The notes beneath the pieces are model-generated. The model ran no database searches and was not told the origin of the DNA. It worked only from the letters and a program-made list of their open reading frames with translations. The position numbers and the translations under genes are program-made. Positions 1 through 9,300 of a stretch of 23,068 bases of DNA are shown here, in pieces. Source of the DNA: Candidatus Cloacimonadota bacterium (lineage in GTDB: Bacteria > Cloacimonadota > Cloacimonadia > Cloacimonadales > Cloacimonadaceae); assembly GCA_023392795.1 (NCBI GenBank), contig JAEWNJ010000015.1, positions 1-23,068 of the forward strand, given 5' to 3'. Position 1 is the first letter of the stretch. Each line of letters opens with the position of its first letter.

Positions 1-3000
1 ACACTTCCTTGTCGAGGAAGTTGTATTTCACCTGAGTTCCCACATTCTGACCTTCATCAATCAAAGAAGTATTGATAAAGATAGCAGTGGAAAGCTCTTT
101 CACTTCGCTGCGCAGGACGTTGTATCCAGCGTGATCCACTTCGGTTTCCGCTACCCAGGTCAGGTTCACATGCATGTCTGCAGTGAGTACAGCGGTGAAG
201 CTGGACAGAGTGACGGGAAGGGTGGGATCCACAGGTCCCAGAATGATGGGGGTAGTGAGACTCTTATCGGCATTTATATCGAAGGTGATAAACCCACCAA
301 CGTTTTCTACCGCAGTCCAAGCGCCGTCTTTGAAATACGCACCCCAAGGAGCGTCTGTCTCAATGGTAACAGTCCAGGGACCTGAGCCGAGGAGTTCCAG
401 TACGAAGCTTCCTGCAGCAACAAATGTGCCATTGGGTATAGCAGGGATCACGCCGTCGGGAACGTTGTTGGCAGAACCGTTGGAGACTGTGATGGTATCA
501 TCACCCACTACTATCGATATTCCCTCAGGGTAATCAGGACCCTTGATGGTAACATTGTCTATCATGAAGTCATTATCACCATTTCCACTGACCGTAGATT
601 CTCCATAGAAAGCAAAGTACTTCACTCCAGTAACTCCTGCAAGATTGATGATATAAGTCTCTCCATCGGCAGGAATATCGTTGAATACCCACTCTGAACC
701 AGTGTTGTTCCATTCGCGAAGAATTGTAGAACTGCTCATATCAGGGTTATCACTCATGAGTACCATGAATCTATCATCATCCTGTGTTGTTGAGGGGGCA
801 AAGGTGTCATTCCAATCTAACAGTGCCGCATCAAACTTCACTTGATAATTTGCACCAGGGATATTTATGGGTGGAGTTACAAGCCAACCATACCGGGTAG
901 TTCCATAGATATTGATTTTGGCAGCGTTGTTACCGGAGGGACCGTTTAACCAATCGTCTCTTTCCCATTGAGAGCCGGATCCTGTAGGATTTGGATATAA
1001 ACCAACTTGCTGCGTCCAATCAGTTACAGGCCACGAACTGAAATCTACTACGTAGGGGAAGCTGCTTACTGTAGGATCAGCCATTGTGGTAAAGCTGCGT
1101 ACAGCACTGGCAGGAGCATCACCAACCGCATTCTTCGCCACTACTTTCCAGATGTAGGTAGTAGAGTATTCGAGAGCAGTAGTTAATGTGTATGGAGAGG
1201 CAGCGACATTGGTCAGCAGAGTTGTGGGATCCGCTGATGTGTTATCGTTGGCCTCAAGATAGATGTCATAAGAAGTGGGTATACCACCCGTTGCAGCCGG
1301 AGTCCAACTGAGAGTTGGCAATAGTCCAATATTGGCCGCAACATCGGCAGGAGCAACAAGTGTAACAGCTTCCGGAGCCTCCTGAGCATATGGGGGCATG
1401 ATTACATTGTCGATGTAATAACTTACATACGTCGAGTTAGCCCTGAAACCCAGATAATATCCTACACCCGTTTTGGAACCCACAATCGGAGAAAGATCAA
1501 CATCAACCTGTAACCATGAATTTGCAGTAGGTGCAGTTAGGGTTTGCAAGATAGTCCAGTCGCTTCTATCCAGCGAATAGATAATGTCCAGAGTCGCTGT
1601 GGTACTACTAACTCTTCCCATGAACATCAGGCGATCACCAGACGCGATTTCGAATTTTGGTGTGGAAAGTATGTATGGGTTCAAAGAATAGCCATATTTG
1701 TACGCAGATCCTGTCCCTTCAAAATATGTAGAGGTACTCTTGCTCCAGGATCCCGGGTTTGCCCAACCCGCAGGCGGGAAGCTGGCGCCTTCAAAGCCTT
1801 CGAAGACATAAGTATCGGGATAGGCTGTTCCGGTTAGAGCAACCTGGTAATTTACAGATTCATAGTTTATCAGCAAGGTTGCTGTAAAATCTCCGGCATT
1901 TTGCGGTGTGAAGAATACCGGAATTGTTACTGATTGGCCGGTAGAGAGGTTGGCAGGTAAATTCTCTGTACTGAAATCGAAATCACCGGTCATACCGTCT
2001 ATGCTTATATCATCGGGGTTTAAGATTAGGACTGATCCACCAGTATTAGTAACTGTTACATTCTGTGCGGCAGAGCTTTCCCCTGCTTTCGTTATAGGGA
2101 AGGCAATTGATGTTGGGCTGTGCGACAGAATAGGGACATCAGGCAGCTCTTCGGAACTGATTGTTGCCGCCCAACCGTCTCTAACACCAGATCCGTCAGA
2201 AGTAAACACAAAGGTCAGACTACCGGTAGTTATGGATGTATAACTGGCGGGAACTGTGGTACCACTATAATTACCAATCAGGGTTCCGCTGTTATCTATG
2301 CCGTCATAGAGTTTGAGGAAATCATAGTTGGTTTCTGTATTGAAAGTTGTAAACTCAACTATGCAGCGATATCCATCAGGCGGATTGAAGGTATAAGTGA
2401 AGTTTTCTGAGCTTGCATACTGTCCGGATACACCACCGGAATCGTAGAAATTCCAGACTTCGCCTACGGCCAATGTGGTTGAACCATTGCTCATGTTTAC
2501 GAATGGGGCTACACCTATTCCTGTGAGAGCAACGTCGTAATCTGTGCCTTCATAATTCATGCGTAAAGTTGCGCTGTATGATCCGATGCCAGGGGCGTTA
2601 AAACGTACAGGGATAGTTTCGGATTGACCCGCTGTGAGTGCGGTAGGAAGATTGGATGCATCAAATTCAAAATCAGAGGCATTGGTTCCGATCAGGCTGA
2701 GATCACTCGCATAAAGGTCCAATGTCCCTTGTCCGTTATTAATCACTGTTACATTTTGCCATCCAGAGCTTGTTCCACTAACTACATTGTTGAAAGTGAG
2801 GCTTGCAGGACTGTAGGCAAAGGTTGGGACCGTGGGAATCTCGCCAAACTGGAGTCTCACGTTACCAATCCCTGATTCGCGTGTACCTGTTCCGGGGGAT
2901 GCGGGATTATAGGCTGAGCTATCATTCTGTCGGCGCAAGCCTCGGTTTGTAGCGAAACTCGTTCCAAAGAATTTTGCTAAGCTTCCATCATCTCCAGGAG

Positions 3001-4075
3001 TGTTTTCATTTACCGCAATCACCAAGTTACCAGTGTTATTGTATGTGAACGGGGTTGTTAGGATGATTTCCACCCAACCCGCTGAAGCAGGCAATGTAAC
3101 AATACCACTGAAAACCGCTGTCAGATCTGCAAAGGGGACCCAATCGGTTGTGCTTGAGAAAGCTGTTTTATCGGTATGCCCCATGTAAATGGTCCAGTCT
3201 TTAGTATTGGTTCCAGCAGCCAGACCATTCCAGTTGTAATACAATTTCTCGATTCTCTGACCAGAAACATTGATTTCGCTCTGTAAGTAAATTGTCTGAG
3301 AATAATTGTATCCATAGTATGGGTTCAAGGGAAGATTCAAAGTCGTAACAGATCCACTCCCAATCTGTACCAATCCTTCTGGTAAAGCTGTAGTGAATGT
3401 CCAAACGGTGCCTGTTGTGGTAATCCCAGATGTATTATTGATGGTGTCTACACGCCAGGAATACTGGGTATTATTTGGCAGATCATTGTAGGCAAAAGAA
3501 CCGCTTACCCCAGATGCTGCTCCGTCAACGACTTTAACCATGCTGCCTGTGGGGCCAAACCAAAGATCGTAGGTGTCTGTATCAGTACCAAAATCCCAAG
3601 AAAGATTACCATTTATTGGGACATTAGTAGTTTGGTGGGCAGGATTTGGATTGGAAGCAGAATCGGGAGTTCCCGCTGGTGGAGTGTAAAACACTTCTAC
3701 AGTTAAGGCTAAAGTAATGCTATCGTCGTAATCATCTGAGTCGACAGAAGTCGCTGACACAGTTAGGCCATTGGGGCCTAAACCATTTAGTTCTGTGTAA
3801 ACATCAGCATCAAGCCAACCAACTTCTGGGTAGTGAACGCCATTAACGTTTAGATCTGCATCATACCAGGAACCAGCATAAGCAGAGCTGCCGAATGTGA
3901 GCGTGATTTGCGTACTGGTAATCTCAGATCCCACAGGGATTCCCGCAGTCGTTATGGATGCGGTAATAGGTGTTGAATCAGCCCCTGTTACAGAGTTTGT
4001 GAATACCATACTCTCAGCAAACGCAAAGCTTAACAATGCGGTAAGCATGATCATGAGTAATCCAATTTTCTTCAT
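1..4075 (-). CDS. Giant secreted multidomain surface protein (3' end beyond window)
   Basis: The minus strand is open from an ATG at 4075 to the left edge (1358 codons, no stop), so the C-terminus is missing. A GGAG lies 8 nt before the ATG. Residues 1-20 form a signal peptide (MKKIGLL... ending AFA). By eye the modules are: an N-terminal beta domain (about 20-135); Fn3-like (about 142-226); an unnamed beta module (about 230-405) also found in the protein at 9598-11271; an ASPM/SPD-2/Hydin-like choice-of-anchor D module (about 410-520); a CUB-like domain (about 529-640, with YDFLKLYDG and LTFVFTSDGS); a second anchor D module (643-742); a choice-of-anchor J/cleaved-adhesin-like module (755-897, starting FEGFEGASFPPAGW); Fn3 (897-997); a second anchor J module (1008-1178); and a tail containing PVTLSSFTA, which normally precedes a C-terminal sorting domain. 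The role is probably cell-surface binding or adhesion; no catalytic motif was seen. Exact domain limits are estimates. Confidence 0.9.
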   Translation of the reverse strand, partial: MKKIGLLMIMLTALLSFAFAESMVFTNSVTGADSTPITASITTAGIPVGSEITSTQITLTFGSSAYAGSWYDADLNVNGVHYPEVGWLDADVYTELNGLGPNGLTVSATSVDSDDYDDSITLALTVEVFYTPPAGTPDSASNPNPAHQTTNVPINGNLSWDFGTDTDTYDLWFGPTGSMVKVVDGAASGVSGSFAYNDLPNNTQYSWRVDTINNTSGITTTGTVWTFTTALPEGLVQIGSGSVTTLNLPLNPYYGYNYSQTIYLQSEINVSGQRIEKLYYNWNGLAAGTNTKDWTIYMGHTDKTAFSSTTDWVPFADLTAVFSGIVTLPASAGWVEIILTTPFTYNNTGNLVIAVNENTPGDDGSLAKFFGTSFATNRGLRRQNDSSAYNPASPGTGTRESGIGNVRLQFGEIPTVPTFAYSPASLTFNNVVSGTSSGWQNVTVINNGQGTLDLYASDLSLIGTNASDFEFDASNLPTALTAGQSETIPVRFNAPGIGSYSATLRMNYEGTDYDVALTGIGVAPFVNMSNGSTTLAVGEVWNFYDSGGVSGQYASSENFTYTFNPPDGYRCIVEFTTFNTETNYDFLKLYDGIDNSGTLIGNYSGTTVPASYTSITTGSLTFVFTSDGSGVRDGWAATISSEELPDVPILSHSPTSIAFPITKAGESSAAQNVTVTNTGGSVLILNPDDISIDGMTGDFDFSTENLPANLSTGQSVTIPVFFTPQNAGDFTATLLINYESVNYQVALTGTAYPDTYVFEGFEGASFPPAGWANPGSWSKSTSTYFEGTGSAYKYGYSLNPYILSTPKFEIASGDRLMFMGRVSSTTATLDIIYSLDRSDWTILQTLTAPTANSWLQVDVDLSPIVGSKTGVGYYLGFRANSTYVSYYIDNVIMPPYAQEAPEAVTLVAPADVAANIGLLPTLSWTPAATGGIPTSYDIYLEANDNTSADPTTLLTNVAASPYTLTTALEYSTTYIWKVVAKNAVGDAPASAVRSFTTMADPTVSSFPYVVDFSSWPVTDWTQQVGLYPNPTGSGSQWERDDWLNGPSGNNAAKINIYGTTRYGWLVTPPINIPGANYQVKFDAALLDWNDTFAPSTTQDDDRFMVLMSDNPDMSSSTILREWNNTGSEWVFNDIPADGETYIINLAGVTGVKYFAFYGESTVSGNGDNDFMIDNVTIKGPDYPEGISIVVGDDTITVSNGSANNVPDGVIPAIPNGTFVAAGSFVLELLGSGPWTVTIETDAPWGAYFKDGAWTAVENVGGFITFDINADKSLTTPIILGPVDPTLPVTLSSFTAVLTADMHVNLTWVAETEVDHAGYNVLRSEVKELSTAIFINTSLIDEGQNVGTQVKYNFLDKEV

Positions 4076-4111
4076 AATGTATTCTCCATATTGAGATGTT
4101 TTTAAAGATCA

Positions 4112-4135
4112 GGCTGACAGAGCTAAGCTTCAGCC
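4112..4135 (-). other. Stem-loop in leader of the giant secreted-protein gene
   Basis: GGCTGA (4112-4117) pairs with TCAGCC (4130-4135) across a 12-nt loop. It lies about 37 nt upstream of the ATG at 4075 and overlaps the stop of the small ORF. It is not followed by a good T-run on the minus strand, so it is a poor terminator. It may be a leader hairpin. Confidence 0.3.
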
Positions 4136-4393
4136 GGTTAGAGTATTGACAATTTGGACAAAAGGGATCCCCTTGCGCGAAGAGGATATGATATCAACGA
4201 AAGATTGGTAAACAAAGCGGAAGTATACCCAGGGGGTTTGAGATACCTGGGAGTTCATATTTAGAAAGTCTAAGGTGGAGCAGCAGGATGAGATATTGTC
4301 CGGGCACATCAGCTCAACGCCAGTATTGGTCGGGCCTGAGGGCTTTCCGATCATTATCTGGGCATTTTGGCTATGGCACATACAAAAAAACAT
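4130..4393 (-). CDS. Possible small Cys-rich protein (87 aa), function unknown
   Basis: A short minus-strand frame stops at 4130. An in-frame ATG exists at 4408, but the ATG at 4393 has an AGGAG six nt upstream (4404-4400), so I prefer it. The product begins MFFCMCHS and has five cysteines (a CxC pair, a single Cys in MCPDN, and an adjacent CC pair), then an aromatic stretch (WVYFRFVYQ). There is no signal peptide and no family I recognise. It ends 54 bp before the giant secreted gene on the same strand, and a 6-bp stem (4112-4135) overlaps its stop codon. It could be a real small protein, a translated leader for the giant gene, or a chance frame. The ribosome-binding site is the only positive evidence. 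Confidence 0.3.
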   Translation of the reverse strand: MFFCMCHSQNAQIMIGKPSGPTNTGVELMCPDNISSCCSTLDFLNMNSQVSQTPWVYFRFVYQSFVDIISSSRKGIPFVQIVNTLTG

Positions 4394-4571
4394 CAATTTC
4401 TCCTGCATAAACTAAATAAACAAAGCTATTCGCCACGCTCGGGGCAAGATCCGAGCTCACCCGGTCGCAACAACGATAAATACTATCTCCATGGGATCCA
4501 GTAGTTTAAGTTCCCAATGAATTAGAATCTCTTCAAGGTGTGTCGATTATCTGGACTGCGAAGTAAGTGTC

Positions 4572-4691
4572 AAGGAAGAAATTGGCAGCTCCCGGCTTAG
4601 ATTTCCTTCCTCTTGCCGTCTTTGTCCTCGTATGCCTCTGGAACACCTCTCATACACCGGTCATGTAAACGTATGAGTATTCCTTGACCGG
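4572..4691. other. Candidate structured RNA or operator: bulged stem plus interlocked inverted repeats
   Basis: GGAAG-AAAT (4574-4582) pairs with ATTT-C-CTTCC (4601-4610) with one bulged C, and an AGC/GCT mini-stem lies inside it. Next, CTCATAC (4649-4655) pairs with GTATGAG (4671-4677), while CCGGTCA (4657-4663) pairs with TGACCGG (4685-4691). The two 7-bp helices interlock in the order a-b-a'-b', which is H-type pseudoknot topology. The strand and any function are unknown. It could also be a pair of protein-binding sites. Confidence 0.3.
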
Positions 4692-4936
4692 CTATAGTGA
4701 AGCGCTGCAGCCAGAAAGCGGCAGGAGCTTAGAACGCTGTGCATTTGAGATGGGTTAAGAGAGTGGTTCTGGGAGCAATACATTGAAGATTTCAGCGGAT
4801 ATAGTCAAAAAAATCTTGACAATCTGATGGCGCTCTCAAATGCTGGCATTGTAACGTAACATACTGTTATTAACGCTTATGTATCGATCGTTTCAAATGA
4901 CCATTGTTACGAAGTGTTCAGGATAAGGATGAAAAT

Positions 4937-6316
4937 ATGATAAAAAATGTTCAGATCATCGCCAAGCACTCCCAAGTGCGCGAACTGGGAAACTCACTAA
5001 AGTATGACATGCTGCGCGAGCTGATCAAAGGCGCTGCCACCTGTCAGCAATTGGCCTCCGGTTTTGGCGTGAGCAAACAGAAGATACATTACAACCTGAG
5101 CAAACTGCTGGAAGAAAACTTGATTGAGCTTCAGGACTGCGACCCGGACAACGGCAAGGAAGTATACTACCGCGCCACCGCCAAGAACTATGTGCTGGAT
5201 TTTGCTTTGGGGGAGCACCTCGGAGAAGGTCTGATCAATAGTCGGGGAGTGATCAATCGCATTCTGGAGAGTGAATACAAGATCCAGCTAGCTGATATCG
5301 CGGCCAGGATTCTTCGGGATTCACTGAAGTTGCGTAGTGGGCAGAAGCTACTAATCGTGACGGGCAAATACAATCTGCCCCTGGTGGAAAAGATCCTGAT
5401 CGAAGCCGGTAGAATGAGCATCCGCAGCACAGTGCTGTTTCAAGACAATCAGATGTTGAGAGCAAAGTATGAAGAGTATTCCCTGGCGGCATTCAACGCT
5501 GATTACACGCATTTTAACAGGCTGCTGAAAAGCCATGACGTATATCTGAACCTGAATGGTGAAGCCAGATTCATCCCCCTGACCGATCCGGAAAAGCAGA
5601 AGCTGCGTGCGAAGCACTACGTGAAGAGCCACGAAATTCTCAGGGATCGCAAGATCAGGGTCGCGATGATGCCGGGACTATTAAATGACACGCTTTCAGA
5701 CAAAGCCATCGAGAGTGAGCTGCAGTTTTGGAAAGCCCTGGATATCGACTTTACAGAGCTTTGCCGATCCACGATCGAGACCTGCGAGGAGTATCTGAAC
5801 ATCGGAAAGCTGGAATTGCAGAATCGGCGGGCTGCCCTGGTCTTTGAAGTGGAAAACATCCTGGCGGAATGCGGCAGTTTCAGCGATAGCAGGCATCAGA
5901 GCCCGGTGATCAATTATCCCGGCGGCGAAGTGCTGATGGTCCCCAAAAGCAGCAGTACCCACGGTCAGATCAAGGCTGAGATTGCCTACGCATTGGGCGA
6001 ACGGATTCTGAAGCCCTCCATCTCCATCGAAAATGGCGAGATTGTGAGCTTTTCCGCGGCTGAAAACGAGCAGGTGCTGGCAAAAGCGATAGATAGTGGC
6101 GGAGCGGATGGGAAGAAGATCGCCCTGATCTGCATGGGGACAAATCCCAATATCTCTCTGGCCAATATCGACATGTCCTTCAAGCAAAAATCCCGTGGAT
6201 TGGTAACGGTTTATTGGGGCGACAACCGCTCTGTGGGCGGCAATGTAAAAGGTAGCTGTGAATGGTTTTTACAGCTGGAAAACCCGAGTCTTAAAAGCTT
6301 TAAAAGCGAGGTATAG
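4937..6316 (+). CDS. Winged-helix regulator fused to degenerate M29-like aminopeptidase domain
   Basis: The product is 459 aa from the ATG at 4937. A TTG at 4904 is in frame, but AAGGA at 4925-4929 fits the ATG with 7-nt spacing. Residues about 10-80 form an ArsR-type winged helix (LGNSLKYDMLRELIKG, then ASGFGVSKQKIHYNLSKLLEENLIEL). From about 100 to the end it resembles the COG2309/M29 aminopeptidase family: NYPGGEVLMVP retains the first metal-ligand Glu, and GTNPN and WGDNRSVGGN match the family frame. Positions normally occupied by the second Glu (before GIGTN), a His (usual VHIAFGDN, here VTVYWGDN) and the His-Asp of the IHxD motif (here SCEWFL) are replaced. I infer that the domain no longer hydrolyses peptides and serves as a ligand sensor for a DNA-binding protein. 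It ends 3 bp before the next gene, so it is probably cotranscribed with the secreted proteins. Confidence 0.85.
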   Translation: MIKNVQIIAKHSQVRELGNSLKYDMLRELIKGAATCQQLASGFGVSKQKIHYNLSKLLEENLIELQDCDPDNGKEVYYRATAKNYVLDFALGEHLGEGLINSRGVINRILESEYKIQLADIAARILRDSLKLRSGQKLLIVTGKYNLPLVEKILIEAGRMSIRSTVLFQDNQMLRAKYEEYSLAAFNADYTHFNRLLKSHDVYLNLNGEARFIPLTDPEKQKLRAKHYVKSHEILRDRKIRVAMMPGLLNDTLSDKAIESELQFWKALDIDFTELCRSTIETCEEYLNIGKLELQNRRAALVFEVENILAECGSFSDSRHQSPVINYPGGEVLMVPKSSSTHGQIKAEIAYALGERILKPSISIENGEIVSFSAAENEQVLAKAIDSGGADGKKIALICMGTNPNISLANIDMSFKQKSRGLVTVYWGDNRSVGGNVKGSCEWFLQLENPSLKSFKSEV

Positions 6317-6319
6317 AAG

Positions 6320-9300
6320 ATGAAACACATGGTGATAACCCTTGTATTGCTGATGGCGGCATGGTCGCTCTCAGCGCAGTGGCACATTGATGAAGGATTT
6401 GAAGGGATCAGCACGCTACCGGCGGGCTGGAGCTTCATCGACGACGGCGACGGCATGACCTGGCGCAATTTGAGCCATACCAACGCGCACAGTGGACAAC
6501 GTGCCGCCTTTGTGGATAACTATCTGCCCAATCAAAACGCGGATTGGCTGATTACCCCTCAACTGCTGATCAGTGAAGGGGATTCGCTGTCTTTCTACAC
6601 CCGGGCCTGGGTGGGGACAGAAGATCTAAAAGTATATATATCCACCACCGGTAGCGCAGCTAACAACTTCAACACCCAACTAATTCATTTACAAGGCCTC
6701 GGCACCACCTATCAGTATGCCTCGGTCTCACTGAATCAATACGCCGGAATGCACGTCTATCTGGGCTTTTTCTGGCAATGCGACACCTACGGAATCCTGG
6801 TGGACGACGTGAAGATAGGCCAACCGCTGAATATCACGCCGGAGCTCAATCTACCAGATGAAATCAGCTTCTTTGCCTCTGAGGGATACAGCATGGATTT
6901 CACTCCTTACGCTGTGGCCACCGATATCAACAATGTGAATATAACAGTGGAGCCCAACCAACTGGTGGATATCCAGATAGGTGGGCTGCAGGTTAGCTTC
7001 ACCGCCACTGACTATATTGGCAGCACTCCAGCCATATTCACTCTGCACGATCAGCTATCCGGACTAAATGCAACGGATACGCTGCTGGTGAACGTGATGC
7101 AAGATCCCAGCGTGGACCTGCTGATTCAGAGTGTGCTTTCACCACGTGATAGGGAGTATCTCTTGTTGCCCTTCACCCCTGCCATTGAGGTTTTGAACGC
7201 AGGTACCGCGATCTTTGACAATCAGATTGAAGTGCAGCTCAGCATCACGGGTCCCGATGGAGAGAGCGTACATTCAGATACTGCGTTTATGGATATGAAT
7301 CTGGCGCCGGACGAACTGGCTGAAGTGATCTTTCCCAGTAGCTTTACTCCCGCTCAGGAAGGGACATACACTTACCTGTTTGAGATTATCACCGAGGATG
7401 GCTATCCCGATAACAACAACCTCAGCTATGAAAGCACTGTAGTATATCGCGTTAGTGCCGGCGGGCCGGATGATTTCGGTTACCGCTTTTTGGATAGCAA
7501 TGATCCCCTGGGCCCAGATTATGACTGGATCGAGATAAGCCAGAGTGGCACTTCCAGCATCACTTATCAGGTTCCAACCTTTGGAGGGGACGACAACTTC
7601 AGCGAGCCTATCCCGCTTGGTTTCAATTTCCCCTTTTACGGATCGGTGTACAGCACAGCGTACGTGGATATCAATGGTGAATTGCTCCTGGCAGGCAACA
7701 ACTGGTACAATGAATATCCGGATAACAACTGGGATTATGATGGCAATATGTTCAACTACATGTACCCCATCCCCGGTTACAATCAGATGCCGGGGCTTAT
7801 CGCGGTGTATTGGGATGATCTGCACGCCGATCAGGGCACTGGAGATGTTTATTTCCAGAGCTTTGGCGAAGCGCCCGCGCGCTACACTGTGATCCAGTGG
7901 GACAACGTACGCTTTCATGCCGGAAGCGGAGGAGATTCTCTGTTGAAGTTTCAGGTGATCCTGCATGAATCAGGCGATATTAAGATGCAGTATCACAGCG
8001 TGGCCACGGGACAGACTGGGGCTTCGATCCCTCATGACTATGGTCTTTCTGCCACAGTCGCCATCCAGAATGAAGCGGCAAACGCGGGGCTGTCCTATCT
8101 ACGGGAGATTGTCCAAAACAACAGCTATGTGGGCATCGAACCGGCAGGCAACATGCTGCACAACGATCTGGCCATACTCTTTTATGCCGGCACAGATACA
8201 CAGCCTCCCATCATCACTCACACTGAGGTGGGCAATAGCTTCTTATCAGACATGGAATTGGTAGCCAGGATTGCCGATATGTCCTCCCTGGATACGATCA
8301 GCCTTCATTATGATCTGGGGAGTGGCTGGCAGGAACAAGATCACACCACATCTCAGGGTATGGACTATTTCTTCAATCTGAATGACATTGCCCCCGGGAG
8401 CAGGGTGAAGTATTACTTCTCTGCCATGGATGAGCACGGTAATACAGCCACTTTACCGGTAAGCGCGCCAGATGAGTTCTATGACTTTGAGATCTTGCCC
8501 GGCACCGGTAGCCAGGTATTGATTATGTATAGCGGCAGACAAGACTATCAGAGAGTGGAACTGCCCATTTACGAAGACATCCTGACTGATCTGAACATCA
8601 GCTACGACGTTTACAACTGGGAAGAATACCCCGACTTCAGTATTCCGGAGCAGTATGAAGGTCTCCTGGTCTATTCCAGCACTGGAACGGTCAGCGATCA
8701 GGCCTACACTCTGGCTACCGCGATCACGAATTATCTGGATTTGGGAACACCGCAGGCACCAAAGAATGTATGGTTCGCCTCTGATGGCCTCGCCTCTTCA
8801 CAACACGCGCACCCAAACTCCAGCGCCATCCGCAGAATGATGTCCGGATACTTCAGGACCTATTATGTAGCCACGGGATTGGGTGGCGGCACCAACGGCC
8901 TGGGAGGACCCGAGAGCTTTGAATATGCAAACGGTACCATCAAAGCCCTGCCGGGAACTCAGGTTGGCGAAGCAGGTGAGGAATATCCTGTATATGCAAA
9001 CAGTCCGGATTGCATCTTTCCGTCTGATGCGGCAGGAGATCCTTATTATGATGAGGTGCCCTATCCTGAGATCGGGGCAAACTATGTGTATGCCTTTGAG
9101 GATGGACCGATCGGCGGCCAGGCGTATCTGTACCACGGCGTTGCGGGAACCACGGTGGATACCCCCAGCTTTAGAACTATGTATTTCAGCTTCGACTTCT
9201 CGCAGCTAAGCGATCCTGCGCACCGTATACAGTGGATGCAGGATCTGATGAACTGGTGGCAAATCAGTCCCACATCCAATGCCGGAGCTGAAACTCCTCA

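Larger units (their letters stand above)
4076..4936. other. 860-bp upstream region between divergent transcription units
   Basis: This region separates the minus-strand giant gene from the plus-strand regulator operon. It holds one possible small ORF (4130-4393, minus) and several inverted repeats: 4112-4117 with 4130-4135, 4437-4442 with 4451-4456, a bulged stem 4574-4582 with 4601-4610, and an interlocked pair at 4649-4691. A TTGACA at 4816-4821 could be a -35 box for the regulator operon, but I see no convincing -10 at 16-18 nt. The 4430-4800 part has no good ORF and may contain a structured RNA or the operator of the adjacent winged-helix regulator. Confidence 0.5.

Noticed and set aside
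131..4094. Many short plus-strand frames (for example 174-533, 1908-2243, 3897-4094)
   Set aside because: They lie opposite a continuous 1358-codon minus frame with clear protein domains and have no ribosome-binding sites or recognisable products.
5696..6187. 163-aa minus-strand frame inside the regulator gene
   Set aside because: It is opposite conserved M29-like sequence and reads as a mirror of it.
7274..7966. 230-aa minus-strand frame inside the 1086-aa gene
   Set aside because: It is antisense to a domain-rich secreted protein, and its product looks like a shadow of the sense codons with no family features.
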